From contig CAVONT010000021.1 of the NCBI GenBank assembly GCA_963697365.1, positions 124,001-188,000 of the forward strand: 64,000 bases of DNA, in the 5' to 3' direction. The notes beneath the pieces are model-generated. The model did no database searches. It saw only the letters and a list, made by a program, of their open reading frames with translations, and was not told the origin of the DNA. The position numbers and the translations under genes were made by a program. The DNA comes from CAIXZV01 sp963697365. Lineage in GTDB: Bacteria > Chloroflexota > Limnocylindria > Limnocylindrales > CSP1-4. Each line of letters starts with the position of its first letter. Positions within the stretch are counted from its first letter, which is position 1. Below, in pieces: positions 43,201-54,807 of the stretch.

Positions 43201-46200
43201 GCAGGTGATGCTCTCGCCGGGGTCGAGGTAGGTGTCGAGGTCGCCCTGGAGGTCGACTGCCGGGCAGGACTCGTCGGATGCCCTGTCGTCGCTCACGGTC
43301 ACCGGTCCCTGCAGCGGGTAGAACCCGGTGTTGGTCACGAGGAACTCGTAGTGGAGGACGTCGCCCGCCGCGGTGAACGTCGCCTCGGTGGCGGACTTCA
43401 CGATGGTGAGGCCGGTCGTCGCGTACGACGCGGTCGACGGCTGGGACGTGGCCAGGGGCAGGATCGAGGTGCCGGTCGCGGTCGCAGTGTTCGTGTGCAG
43501 GCCGGAAGCGGCCGTCACCGGGCCGATCACGCAGGACGCCGTGCCACCGGGTGCGAGCGGCAGGGGGTCACCCGTCCAGGTGCATGTGACCGGGCCGCCG
43601 TCATCGACGGCAATCGAGCTGAAGGCGACATCGCCCGCGTTGTAGACCGAGAACCGGAAGGAGACGGCGTCGCCCACCTCGACCGCGATGGCTTTTCGCC
43701 AGCTGGTCGCGTCGAGCGGCGTCGTGGACACCTGCTTGTTGAGCTCGATGACGGCCGACGGGTCGTTGATCACGATGTCCGCGGACGCGGGATCACCGGA
43801 ACCGCCCTCGGTGGAGGTGACTGCCGTGGTGGTGTTGGTGAGCGCCCCCTCGGCGGTGCCGGTGACCTCGAGCCAGATCTCGCAGGAGGTGTTCGGCGCC
43901 AGGGTCACGCCGCCCAGGTGGACCTCCTGGTCGGGGAGTGGCACGGTGAGCGTGCCGCCGCACGTGCTGCCGCCGGCTCCGGTGATGTCAAGCCCGGCGG
44001 GCATGGTGTCGTTGAAGCCGATGCCGGTCAGCGTGGTGCTCCGGTTCGGGTTCGTGACGGTGAACCGCATGCGGGTGGTCTCACCGGTGCGGATCGCGGT
44101 GGCATCGAACGCCTTGGCAAGGACCGGGGGTGCCACCACGGTCAGCGAGTCGGTGGCGTAGCTGGTCGTCGTGCCGGACTCAGAGGAGGACAGGAAGCCG
44201 GTCACGTTGTCAGCGGTGCCGGCCGCGCTGCCGGTCACGGCCGCGTTGATGGTGCAGGTGCCGCCGGCGGCGAGCGTGCCGCCCGAGAGGGCGATGGTCC
44301 GTGTCGACGCGGTCGTGGTCACGGTGCCGCCGCACTGGGTGGTGGACGTGTCGGCGACCTCGAGGCCCACGGGCAGGACGTCGCTGAAGGCGATCCCGGT
44401 CTGGGCCACGTTGCCTGCCGCGGTGTTCGCGATCGTGAACGTCAGGGTGGACGTCGCGCCAACCGCGATGGGGTCAGGCGCAAAGGACTTCGCGAGCGTG
44501 GGCGCCGCGGCCGCGAGACGGCAGCCGGTGAAGGCGATGGCGTCGAAGTCCATGCTGCCGCCGTTGGTGTTCACCTTGGCGCCTGATGGCGTGATCCGGA
44601 ACGTGGTGTTGCCGGATGTGCTGGTCTGGCCAGCCGCGGACGCCGTGTACTGCGTGAATCCGGCGGGCGGGTTGGCCCAGGTGCCCAGCGCTCCGAACGC
44701 GCCGCCCGTGCTCGCCTCGAGCACCATGGCGGTGGGTCCGTTGGCGGTGCTCGGATTGGCCGCGTAGAACTCCACGGCGACATCCGAGTACTTGCTCGTG
44801 TCCACGACGAACGAGAGCGCCTGGCCATCGTCCTTGAAGCCGTAGGCCCTCCAGGCGGTGGTGTCGCCCTGGCCCCCCGCGGTGCTGATCGCGGTCCTGG
44901 CAGGCACGGAAGCCACGGCCGTGGTCGTACCGACCCCTGCCGCCTTCGTGGTCGGCGTGCCGCCCACGAGGTCGGGCGGGTTCGCCGTGGTCCCGTCAGG
45001 GACGGTCCAGGTCGCGATCGTCTGGCCGGGCGTGCAAGTCGCGCCATCGGTAACGGTGAGCGTGTCGGATCCGCGGTTGCCGGTGTCCACGGTCCCATCG
45101 ATGAAGAGGTTGTCCGTCGTGTTGTCGTGCACGCCCTCGGGGGCCGTCACCGCCACGGTGATCGTGCACACGCCGTTGGCGCCAATGGTGCCGTTGGCGA
45201 AGGAGACGGACGCGTCGCCGGCCGACGGGGCCGGGGAGAAGGCGCCCGCGCCGCACCCGGCGTAGCTCACGCCCGCAGGGTTGGCGACCTCCATGCCGGC
45301 CGGGAAGTCGTCCGCGAAGTTGACCCCGGTGAACGCCTGGCCGGTGGGGTTCGTGAGCCGGAAGGTCAAGGTGGAGGTCGCGCCGGGGGTGACCGCCCTG
45401 GGCGTGAATGCCTTGGCGATGGTCACCTGTTCCGGGCCCACGATGTTCGCGATCCTGTACCCGGTGCCGGAGTCCGCGTTGTAGTGGAAGCTGCTGCCCG
45501 AGAAGTCGTAGAGCAGGCTGGTGAGGCGCTCGGCGGTGCCGGCGCCGCTCAGGATGCGCACGCGGTAGGTGGTCACCACGGTGCCGCCCGCCTTGTAGTC
45601 ACCGCCCACGCAGGAGCGGTAGTTCGGGCTGCCGGGGTCGCTGTCCCAGCCGCAGGCATCCGCGTAGAGCCGGTCGTCGGGCGAGCCTACCCACGGCGAC
45701 GTGTTGGCGGTGTAGGTGGTCTGCACCCCGAGCACCTGGAACACGGTGTTGGACAGGGTGATGAACGCCTCGAGCTGGTTGTAACCCTGGGTCGCGGTGT
45801 ACCCGGCGAGCTCGATCTCGTAGGTCTGGCCGACCACGAGGGTCATCGAGCCGCCCGCCGGGACCGGCGTGCCGTCCAGGCTGACCGAGGTGATGCCGTT
45901 GCGGTTCTGGGAGATGAGGTGCTCGACGTAGAGCTGGCGTGGACGCGGGGTCGAGGCGCTGGCGCCGCCGTCTGCGGTTGCCGTGATGTGGTAGCGCCGG
46001 AAGGTGTCGTACGCCGTGGCCGTCGTGGTGACCTCTGCCTCGAAATACGCGTCCTCGCAGGTGCCCGCGGCAATCCGGCCGAGGTCCACCGTGTCCAGGG
46101 AGCCCGGCCGGAGGTTGATGCTGGGATTCGCCGAGTCCCAGGTGTGGACCGCGGTCACCCCCGTCGCGTCGGTTGTCCCGGTCGCGCAGACGCGTGCCCC

Positions 46201-46377
46201 GACAGGGAAGCGGAACGGACCCGACGCCGGTGTGTTGCTGTCGAGGCCGACCACGTCCCACGTGATTGGCGCCACCGTCAGGCTGACCGCGGCGGCGGCG
46301 GGCCGGGACACCAGGGGCGAGAGCGCCACCACGGCACCGAGCAGCAGGGCGCCGAACCGCGTGGCCGACCTCTTCAT
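40247..46377 (-). CDS. Giant secreted DUF11-repeat surface protein (four frameshifts)
   Basis: About 2040 residues when one-base shifts near 41695, 40981, 40732 and 40321 are bridged. Signal peptide residues 1-30 (FGALLLGAVVALSPLVSRPAAA); N-terminal region (30-330); then about a dozen DUF11 beta-sandwich units whose landmarks recur: AGDVLHYEFLVTNTG, LDPGESITCTATYTVT, AAGQVVPYEITVTNTG, TVTQADLDAGDPIVNTA. The C-terminus is PPTTPPSTSVDG followed by a membrane helix and TRQRRHRVR, so it is probably anchored; no LPxTG. Likely an adhesin or S-layer-like stalk protein. ATG 46377 after GGAGGATGC. Confidence 0.75.
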
Positions 46378-46505
46378 GCATCCTCCGTCGGGCCCGGAGG
46401 CGCCGCGCGCAACGTGCGCAGCAGCTCAAGCGGGCTCGCGGCGATGATATGGGTGGTGCACGACCGCCGGAGTGGTCCTTTCGGGTGGTATCCCGCCTCG
46501 CCGGA

Positions 46506-47558
46506 TCAGACCAGCGCGAGTGAGATCGGGACGTACCGCTCGAACGGATGGTCGCGTCGGGACCAGCAGAGCAGGCCTGGGAAGCCCTCCATCCGCAGTC
46601 CCGCGTCCAGCAGCGTCCTGAGCGCACGGTCCGCGGTGCCCGGGACCCACATGGCCACCGCCCCGAATGTCGGGGTGTCCCGGATCGCCATGCCGCACAG
46701 GATCGGGTGGAGCTCCGGATCGAGCGCCGCCAAGGGCCCGAGCCGCCCGGCGCCGGACCCATACACGTAGCCGTGCACGCGCCCCCCGGCCCGCTCGCGC
46801 AGGAGGAACCCCCGCCGTCCGTCGCGCGCGAGGTACACGTGATCCGCCGGGTGTGCGGCTCCGACCAGCTCGCGGTCCACGGCGGCCACGAGCTCCTCGA
46901 GGCGCCGCTCCCCCTCCGGGCCGTCGGCGGCGAGCCGCTCGAACGGGATCGCCTCCAGGGCCGTCGGTATCGAGGGCAGCGCCGCCCAGCGCCGCACCTC
47001 GCCGACCACCCGCCAGATGGGGACCCGCGGCGCTATTCCGCGCCGGGCATACAGGCCGTTGGACCGAGGCTGCGCGGCATCCGCGCACATGCCCCACGTG
47101 TGGATCCCCGTGTCGAGCGGGTCGTCGGGCGACGGGACGGCAGGGCCGCCGCCGGGCGCATCACGGCCGGCCTGCACCCGGTCCATGAGCGCCTCGCCCG
47201 CTCCACGGCCCTGGACGTCCGGGCGCACGAAGAGCATCGCGAGGAACCAGAGCCCCTCGCGGACGGTCGCTGACGAGAAGCCGGCCAACTCCCCGGCGGC
47301 GTCGTGCGCCACCCAGAACCGGTCGGGGTCGGTGGCCATCGTGTGGGCCAGCAGACGCTTCAGCGGCCCCAGCTCGTCGGAGAGGGCTGCCTGTCCGAGT
47401 GGGACCAGGTAGTCCTCGATCGCGTCCTTCCAGAGATGCGCGCACGCATCCACGTCGTCCGGCGTCGCCGGCCGATAGGCCAGCGGGGCGTGCGTCGATG
47501 CGCCGTCGAGCGGCGGGATCGTCCGCCCGGGCCGCTCCCGGTCAGTCGTCGTCGTCAA
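46506..47558 (-). CDS. GNAT family acetyltransferase
   Basis: About 350 residues. The first GNAT unit has YRPATPDDVDACAHLW and WFLAMLFVRPDVQGRGAGEALM (acetyl-CoA loop); the second half (residues 190-350) looks like a second, degenerate GNAT fold (RRGFLLRERAGGRVHGYVYG, GAVAMWVPGTADRALRTLL). The start is unclear: TTG 47558 overlaps prfB by 17 nt; no ATG or GTG precedes the conserved start. Last gene of the Cys-rich/prfB operon. Confidence 0.7.
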   Translation of the reverse strand: MTTTTDRERPGRTIPPLDGASTHAPLAYRPATPDDVDACAHLWKDAIEDYLVPLGQAALSDELGPLKRLLAHTMATDPDRFWVAHDAAGELAGFSSATVREGLWFLAMLFVRPDVQGRGAGEALMDRVQAGRDAPGGGPAVPSPDDPLDTGIHTWGMCADAAQPRSNGLYARRGIAPRVPIWRVVGEVRRWAALPSIPTALEAIPFERLAADGPEGERRLEELVAAVDRELVGAAHPADHVYLARDGRRGFLLRERAGGRVHGYVYGSGAGRLGPLAALDPELHPILCGMAIRDTPTFGAVAMWVPGTADRALRTLLDAGLRMEGFPGLLCWSRRDHPFERYVPISLALV

Positions 47559-48664
47559 CCTCGGCCGCCGGGCGGCCCGTGGCCAGGCGATCGAGCTCCG
47601 CCTGCATGAACGGGTCGAGGTCCCCATCGAGGACCGCACCGGTGTTGGAGGTCTCGTGCCCCGATCGAAGGTCCTTGACCATCTGGTACGGGTGCAGGAC
47701 ATAGGAGCGGATCTGGTTGCCCCAGCCGGCCGTCACGTGCTCGCCCCGGAGCTTGCGCAGCTCCTCCTCGCGCTTCTCCAGCTCCAGCTCCAGGAGCCGT
47801 GACTTGAGGACGCGGATGGCGAGCTCGCGGTTCTGGGTGGCCGAGCGCTCGTTCTGGCAGGTCACGACGATCCCGGTGGGGATGTGCGTCAGCCGGATCG
47901 CCGACTCGGTCTTCTGCACGTGCTGGCCGCCGGCTCCCGAGGAGCGGAACGTGTCCGTCCGGATCTCGTCCCAGTTGAGCTCGATCTCAACGTCGTCGTC
48001 CGCTTCGGGCATGACCTCGAGCAGCGCGAACGTGGTCTGGCGGCGGTTCTGCGCGTCGTACGGGGAGATCCGTACCAAGCGGTGGACGCCGCGCTCCACG
48101 CGCAGCCAGCCGTACGCGAACCGCCCGGTGACCTGGATCGTGGCGCTCTTGATGCCCGCCTGCTCGCCCGGCTGCCAGTCGATGACGTCGGCCTTGAAGC
48201 GGTGGCGCTCGCACCAGCGCAGGTACATCCGCTCCAGCATCTCGGCCCAGTCGGTGGCCTCGGTGCCTCCGGCCCCCGCGCTGATCGTGATCACGGCGTT
48301 CTTGCTGTCGTAGTCACCCGAGAACAGCAGCAGCGTCCGCTCGCGCGCGAAGTCCGCGGCCAGCGCATCGGCCTCGCGGGCGACCTCGACCTCGGTCTCG
48401 GGGTCCGGGCTGTCCTCGAGCAGCATGGCGAGCTCCTCGAGGTCGGCGACGCGCTTCTCCATGCCGGTCCACAGCTCGATCTCGTCGCGGAGGCCCTGGG
48501 CCTCGCGGACGACCTTCTGCGCTGAGCGCTGGTCGTTCCAGAAGCCGGGTTCGAGCGCGCGCGCATCAAGCGCGGCGACGCGGGTTTCCTTGGCGGCTAA
48601 GTCAAAGACGCCCCGAGGTCGCCCGGATCCGCTCGGCGAGGTCCTTCAGGGACGCGGCATCCAC
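47542..48664 (-). CDS. prfB: Peptide chain release factor 2 with programmed +1 frameshift
   Basis: The first 20 codons (GTG 48664: VDAASLKDLAERIRATSGRL) end in CTT TGA C (about 48607-48602); a +1 shift joins the main frame (DLAAKETRVAALDARALEPG...). This is the classical autoregulatory RF2 site, with GGGG upstream of CTTTGAC. Main frame: codon-recognition region RLVRISPYDAQNRRQTTFAL (SPY where SPF is usual) and the catalytic SGAGGQHVQKTESAIRL. RF2 ends translation at UGA/UAA. The stop overlaps the GNAT gene; the start overlaps the Cys-rich gene stop by 1 nt. Confidence 0.92.
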
Positions 48665-48888
48665 TAGGAGCGCACCTGGAGGTCCTGGAGCAGGATCGGA
48701 CGGAGCTCGATCAGCCGGAGGGCTGTCTTGCTCCGAGCGACGACGGGGTTCACGCAAGGACAGTACGAGTTGTGGGTGCAGACGCCGCAATTGCCATCGC
48801 AGTCCAGCGAGGCGGCGTAGCTGCAGTTGCGGCAGTCACGTTCGCAAGCGATGAGATCCACGAACTGGGCTTCCTCAGCCTGCTTCAC
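48664..48888 (-). CDS. Small Cys-rich protein with duplicated CX3CX2C
   Basis: 74 residues. Eight of its cysteines lie in about 30 residues: CERDCRNC then, seven residues later, CDGNCGVC, followed by THNSYCPC. The two CX3CX2C units suggest a Zn or Fe-S site. Start GTG 48888 behind GGAGAGAGGG; stop TAG overlaps the prfB GTG by one base. A TTGGAA-17-TATACT promoter is about 125 nt upstream. The C-terminal half (VARSKTALRLIELRPILLQ) is helical. I do not recognise the family. Confidence 0.7.
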   Translation of the reverse strand: MKQAEEAQFVDLIACERDCRNCSYAASLDCDGNCGVCTHNSYCPCVNPVVARSKTALRLIELRPILLQDLQVRS

Positions 48889-49011
48889 AGTCCCTCTCTC
48901 CTGGCCTCTCGCTGTCGGACGTGTGTGACGGTTCGGGACACTGCATCGCGGGGTGCTGGGCTCGAATATTGCGACCGCGACGCGGGTCCCTGGGGCGAAA
49001 GACTGAAGGCG

Positions 49012-49040
49012 AGTATAGGGGCCGATTCGCCGCATTCCAA
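49012..49040 (-). promoter_or_regulatory. Promoter of Cys-rich/prfB operon
   Basis: Minus strand -35 TTGGAA (complement 49035-49040), 17-nt spacer, -10 TATACT (complement 49012-49017), giving an approximately 120-nt leader. One of the better sigma-70-like matches here. Confidence 0.6.
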
Positions 49041-49147
49041 GAGGGCGGGGGGCCGTTTCCTCACGTTTTTGGCCGAATTCGCAGGACTGACCCCGCAACC
49101 GGCCGTCGAGCGGCCCTGCCCGCGGCCCGTGGAGGACCGGGATCCGG

Positions 49148-49750
49148 TCAGCCGCCGCCCTGCTCCACTTGCGGCGCGCCCCCCGTCACGAAGTAGACCG
49201 CGAGCGCGCCGAGCTCGTGGAGCGTGGCCGCCATGGTGCGCTTCGGTTCCCCCCAAACGGGTGACGTCGTGGTCGGCGAGCCGTACGCGTCGATGCCCAG
49301 GTCGTCCGCTATACGCAGCACGCGGAGCATGTGGGTGGGATCGGACACGAACACCGCCGACGTCATGCCGCGCATGTCCAGCTGGTCCCGCACCGCGCGC
49401 AGCGAGGTCAGCGTGTTGTGCGCCGCGTCCTCGCCAAAGATGGCGGCCTCGGGCACTCCGTGCTCGATGGCGTAGGCGCGGGCGACGGCGGCCTCGGTGG
49501 TGCGGTCCCCCTCGAGCTTGCCCCCCGTCACCACGAACGCCTTGGCGATCCCGCTGTGCCAGAGCTGCACCGCGTGCTCCAGGCGCGCCTCGAACACGGG
49601 CGACGGGCGGCCGTCGTACTGGGCCGCACCAAGCACGACGATGGCGTCCGCCGGCCGCTGCTCGTCGGTCGTCGCCTGCTGCCAGATGCGCAGCGCAGCC
49701 ACGCCCACGGCCACGACGACGAGCAGGCCCCCAACCAGCGCGATGCGCAT
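49148..49750 (-). CDS. YdcF/ElyC/SanA family membrane protein (DUF218)
   Basis: 200 residues. N-terminal helix (IALVGGLLVVVAVGVAALRI), then the DUF218 Rossmann-like core: DAIVVLGAAQYDGRPSPVFEARLEHAV, KAFVVTGGKLEGDRTTEA, MTSAVFVSDPTHMLRVLRI. The family is linked to envelope homeostasis; its chemistry is unresolved. ATG 49750, 27 nt after the secA stop. Confidence 0.85.
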   Translation of the reverse strand: MRIALVGGLLVVVAVGVAALRIWQQATTDEQRPADAIVVLGAAQYDGRPSPVFEARLEHAVQLWHSGIAKAFVVTGGKLEGDRTTEAAVARAYAIEHGVPEAAIFGEDAAHNTLTSLRAVRDQLDMRGMTSAVFVSDPTHMLRVLRIADDLGIDAYGSPTTTSPVWGEPKRTMAATLHELGALAVYFVTGGAPQVEQGGG

Positions 49751-49776
49751 GAGATCCCGACCTACGTGCCGGCTGG

Positions 49777-52872
<3,096 letters not shown>

Positions 52873-52929
52873 GGCCGGCTGAGTATAGGGTCCCCCGCGC
52901 TCAGACCCGGTTCCCGGGGTGTCCGGCGC

Positions 52930-53145
52930 CTACTTCTCTGCGCCGTCCGCCGGCATCTCGATAGGCACCGGATCCATGCCTGGCATCGGGATCGGCATCG
53001 AACGGTCCATGAGCACGCCACCGCCCGGGAATCCGCCGGTCACCATGGCCCCAGTGGGGAACACCATCCAGACGGCAGCGGCCAGGGCGAACACGATCAC
53101 GCACCCGGCCCCCAGCACGCCGCCCACCACCGCCAGCTCGCGCAT
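52930..53145 (-). CDS. Tiny single-pass membrane protein, paralogue 2
   Basis: 71 residues: VVGGVLGAGCVIVFALAAAV helix, then a Pro/Met-rich exterior (SMPIPMPGMDPVPIEMP). ATG 53145 overlaps the upstream gene stop (TGATG). The helix aligns by eye with that of the upstream neighbour (GVLGxGxVxVFALAxAVxxxFPxG), so the two look like a tandem duplication. Function unknown. Confidence 0.6.
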   Translation of the reverse strand: MRELAVVGGVLGAGCVIVFALAAAVWMVFPTGAMVTGGFPGGGVLMDRSMPIPMPGMDPVPIEMPADGAEK

Positions 53146-53417
53146 CAGCTCTCCGCCTCCACGGGCGCCGGAGCGGGGATGGCCGGGGCCACGTTGACGG
53201 GCGCCGGGGCCACCTGCTCGATGATGAGGTCGTTGGCCCACACGTCACCACCGCGGACGTTGACGTCATCGGCGAACATCGGCTTGGCCCAGCCGCCGTT
53301 CCAGCTGACGGACACCAGCGATCCCTGCGGGAAGAGGACGGACACGGCGAGCGCGAGCGCGAAGACGACGACGGTGCCGCCGCCGAGGACGCCGGTGCAG
53401 ATCAGCGCTCGGGTCAT
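53145..53417 (-). CDS. Tiny single-pass membrane protein, paralogue 1
   Basis: 90 residues. Helix GVLGGGTVVVFALALAVSVLF, then WAKPMFADDVNVRGGDVWAND and an Ala/Pro-rich end (APAPVNVAPAIPAPAPV). Overlaps paralogue 2 by one base. Not a recognised family. Sits in the prs-secA interval, so it may be expressed with the secretion gene. Confidence 0.6.
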   Translation of the reverse strand: MTRALICTGVLGGGTVVVFALALAVSVLFPQGSLVSVSWNGGWAKPMFADDVNVRGGDVWANDLIIEQVAPAPVNVAPAIPAPAPVEAES

Positions 53418-53454
53418 GGTCCCCTCCGGACGCCGGAGCGGCTTGCGCGGTTTC

Positions 53455-53703
53455 CTAGCCCGTGAAGCTCCAGAGGTTCACGGCGTAGCCGGCGACGATG
53501 ATCACGAAGGTGATGATCCCGAGCACCAGCCAGAAGGCGATCGCCCGCCCCGTGGAGGTGGGGTTCATCTCCGGGTTGATCATCGCGGGCAGGCGGCCGC
53601 CCTTGGTGGCCTTTCCCCAGCGCGGGTTCCGCAGCTGGTCGCGGTAGTCCGTCGTTGCGGGGTCCGGGACCTTCGTGGTCTCCGGGGCCTGCTGCAGGGT
53701 CAT
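53455..53703 (-). CDS. Small tail-anchored membrane protein
   Basis: 82 residues. Hydrophilic start (DYRDQLRNPRWGKATKGGRLPAM), then one long helix near the C-terminus (IAFWLVLGIITFVIIVAGYAV). Unlike the two neighbours, the anchor is C-terminal. No family recognised. ATG 53703 lies 22 nt after prs. Confidence 0.6.
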   Translation of the reverse strand: MTLQQAPETTKVPDPATTDYRDQLRNPRWGKATKGGRLPAMINPEMNPTSTGRAIAFWLVLGIITFVIIVAGYAVNLWSFTG

Positions 53704-53724
53704 GGAACTCCGTTCTGGGCGAGG

Positions 53725-54807
53725 CTAGGCGCCCGCCGGTGTGGGCTGGCCCAATGGTACGTCGTCGTCCGGCACGGCGGCCGGCCCGTCGAGTCCGTCG
53801 TCCCACAGGAGCATCTCCTGGGTGAACGAGACCTCCGTCGAGAACAGGGCGCCCACGGACTCGCCGCGGTGGATCCGCTTGATCGCCTCGCCGATCAGCG
53901 GCGCCACGGTGAGCACCTTGATCCTCGGGATCCGCTTGTGGGCGGGCAGCGGGATGGTGTCGGTGATCACGACCTCGGCCAGGTTGGAGCTCGCGATCCG
54001 GTCGATCGCCGGGTCCGAGAGGACGCCGTGCGTGGCACAGGCATGCACGTCGAGGGCGCCGGCCTTCTCGAGCGCGCGGGAGATCTCGATCAACGTGCCT
54101 GCCGTGTCGATCTCGTCGTCGACCACGATGACGCGGCGGCCCTTGACCTCGCCGATGACGTTGATGACCTCGGCCCGGTCGAGGTTGCCATGGCGCCGCT
54201 TCTCCACGATCGCGAGGGGCGCATCCAGCAGCTCGGCGAAGGCCCGGGCGCGCTTGGCGAACCCGAGGTCCGTGACCACCACCGCGTCCCGGAGGCCGCG
54301 GTCGATGAAGTACCGGCTCAGCATGTGGACGGCCGTGAGCTCGTCCACGGGGATGTTGAAGAAGCCCTGGATCTGGCCCTGGTGCAGGTCCATGGTCAGG
54401 ACGCGGTCCGCCCCGGCGACCGAGATCATGTCCGCGATCAGGCGGGCAGTGATCGGCACGCGCGGCTGGTCCTTCTTGTCCGAGCGCCCGTAGGCGTAGT
54501 ACGGCACAACGGCCGTGATCCGCCCGGCGGACGCCCGCTTGAAGGCGTCGATCATGATCAGGAGCTCCATGATCGACTGGTTGACCGGCCGGCTCGTCGG
54601 CTGGACGAGGAAGATGTCCTTCTCGCGCACGTTGTCGAGGATGCGCACGAAGATGTTCTCGTTCGCGAACTCGAACACCTCGGCACGCCCCGGCTCGGAG
54701 CCCAGCCAGCGTGCGATCTTGCGCGCCAGCTCCGGGTTCGCGTTGCCGTGGTAGATCTCGTACTGGTCCGCGAGCACCTGCGCCTCCCTCTCGCCGAAGG
54801 CGGTCAT
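53725..54807 (-). CDS. prs: Ribose-phosphate pyrophosphokinase
   Basis: 360 residues. Conserved: FEFANENIFVRILDNVREKD, RPVNQSIMELLIMIDAFKRASA, VVPYYAYGRSDKKDQPRVPIT, TMDLHQGQIQGFF and the PRPP-binding loop VVVDDEIDTAGTL. It makes PRPP from ribose-5-phosphate and ATP. About 40 extra residues at the C-terminus. ATG 54807 overlaps the gyrA stop (TGATG); GTG 54810 is also possible. Confidence 0.93.
   Translation of the reverse strand: MTAFGEREAQVLADQYEIYHGNANPELARKIARWLGSEPGRAEVFEFANENIFVRILDNVREKDIFLVQPTSRPVNQSIMELLIMIDAFKRASAGRITAVVPYYAYGRSDKKDQPRVPITARLIADMISVAGADRVLTMDLHQGQIQGFFNIPVDELTAVHMLSRYFIDRGLRDAVVVTDLGFAKRARAFAELLDAPLAIVEKRRHGNLDRAEVINVIGEVKGRRVIVVDDEIDTAGTLIEISRALEKAGALDVHACATHGVLSDPAIDRIASSNLAEVVITDTIPLPAHKRIPRIKVLTVAPLIGEAIKRIHRGESVGALFSTEVSFTQEMLLWDDGLDGPAAVPDDDVPLGQPTPAGA

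Noticed and set aside
40247..46377. CRISPR array suggested by recurrent DNA segments
   Set aside because: The repeats are long, divergent, in frame and encode DUF11 domains; no unique spacers.
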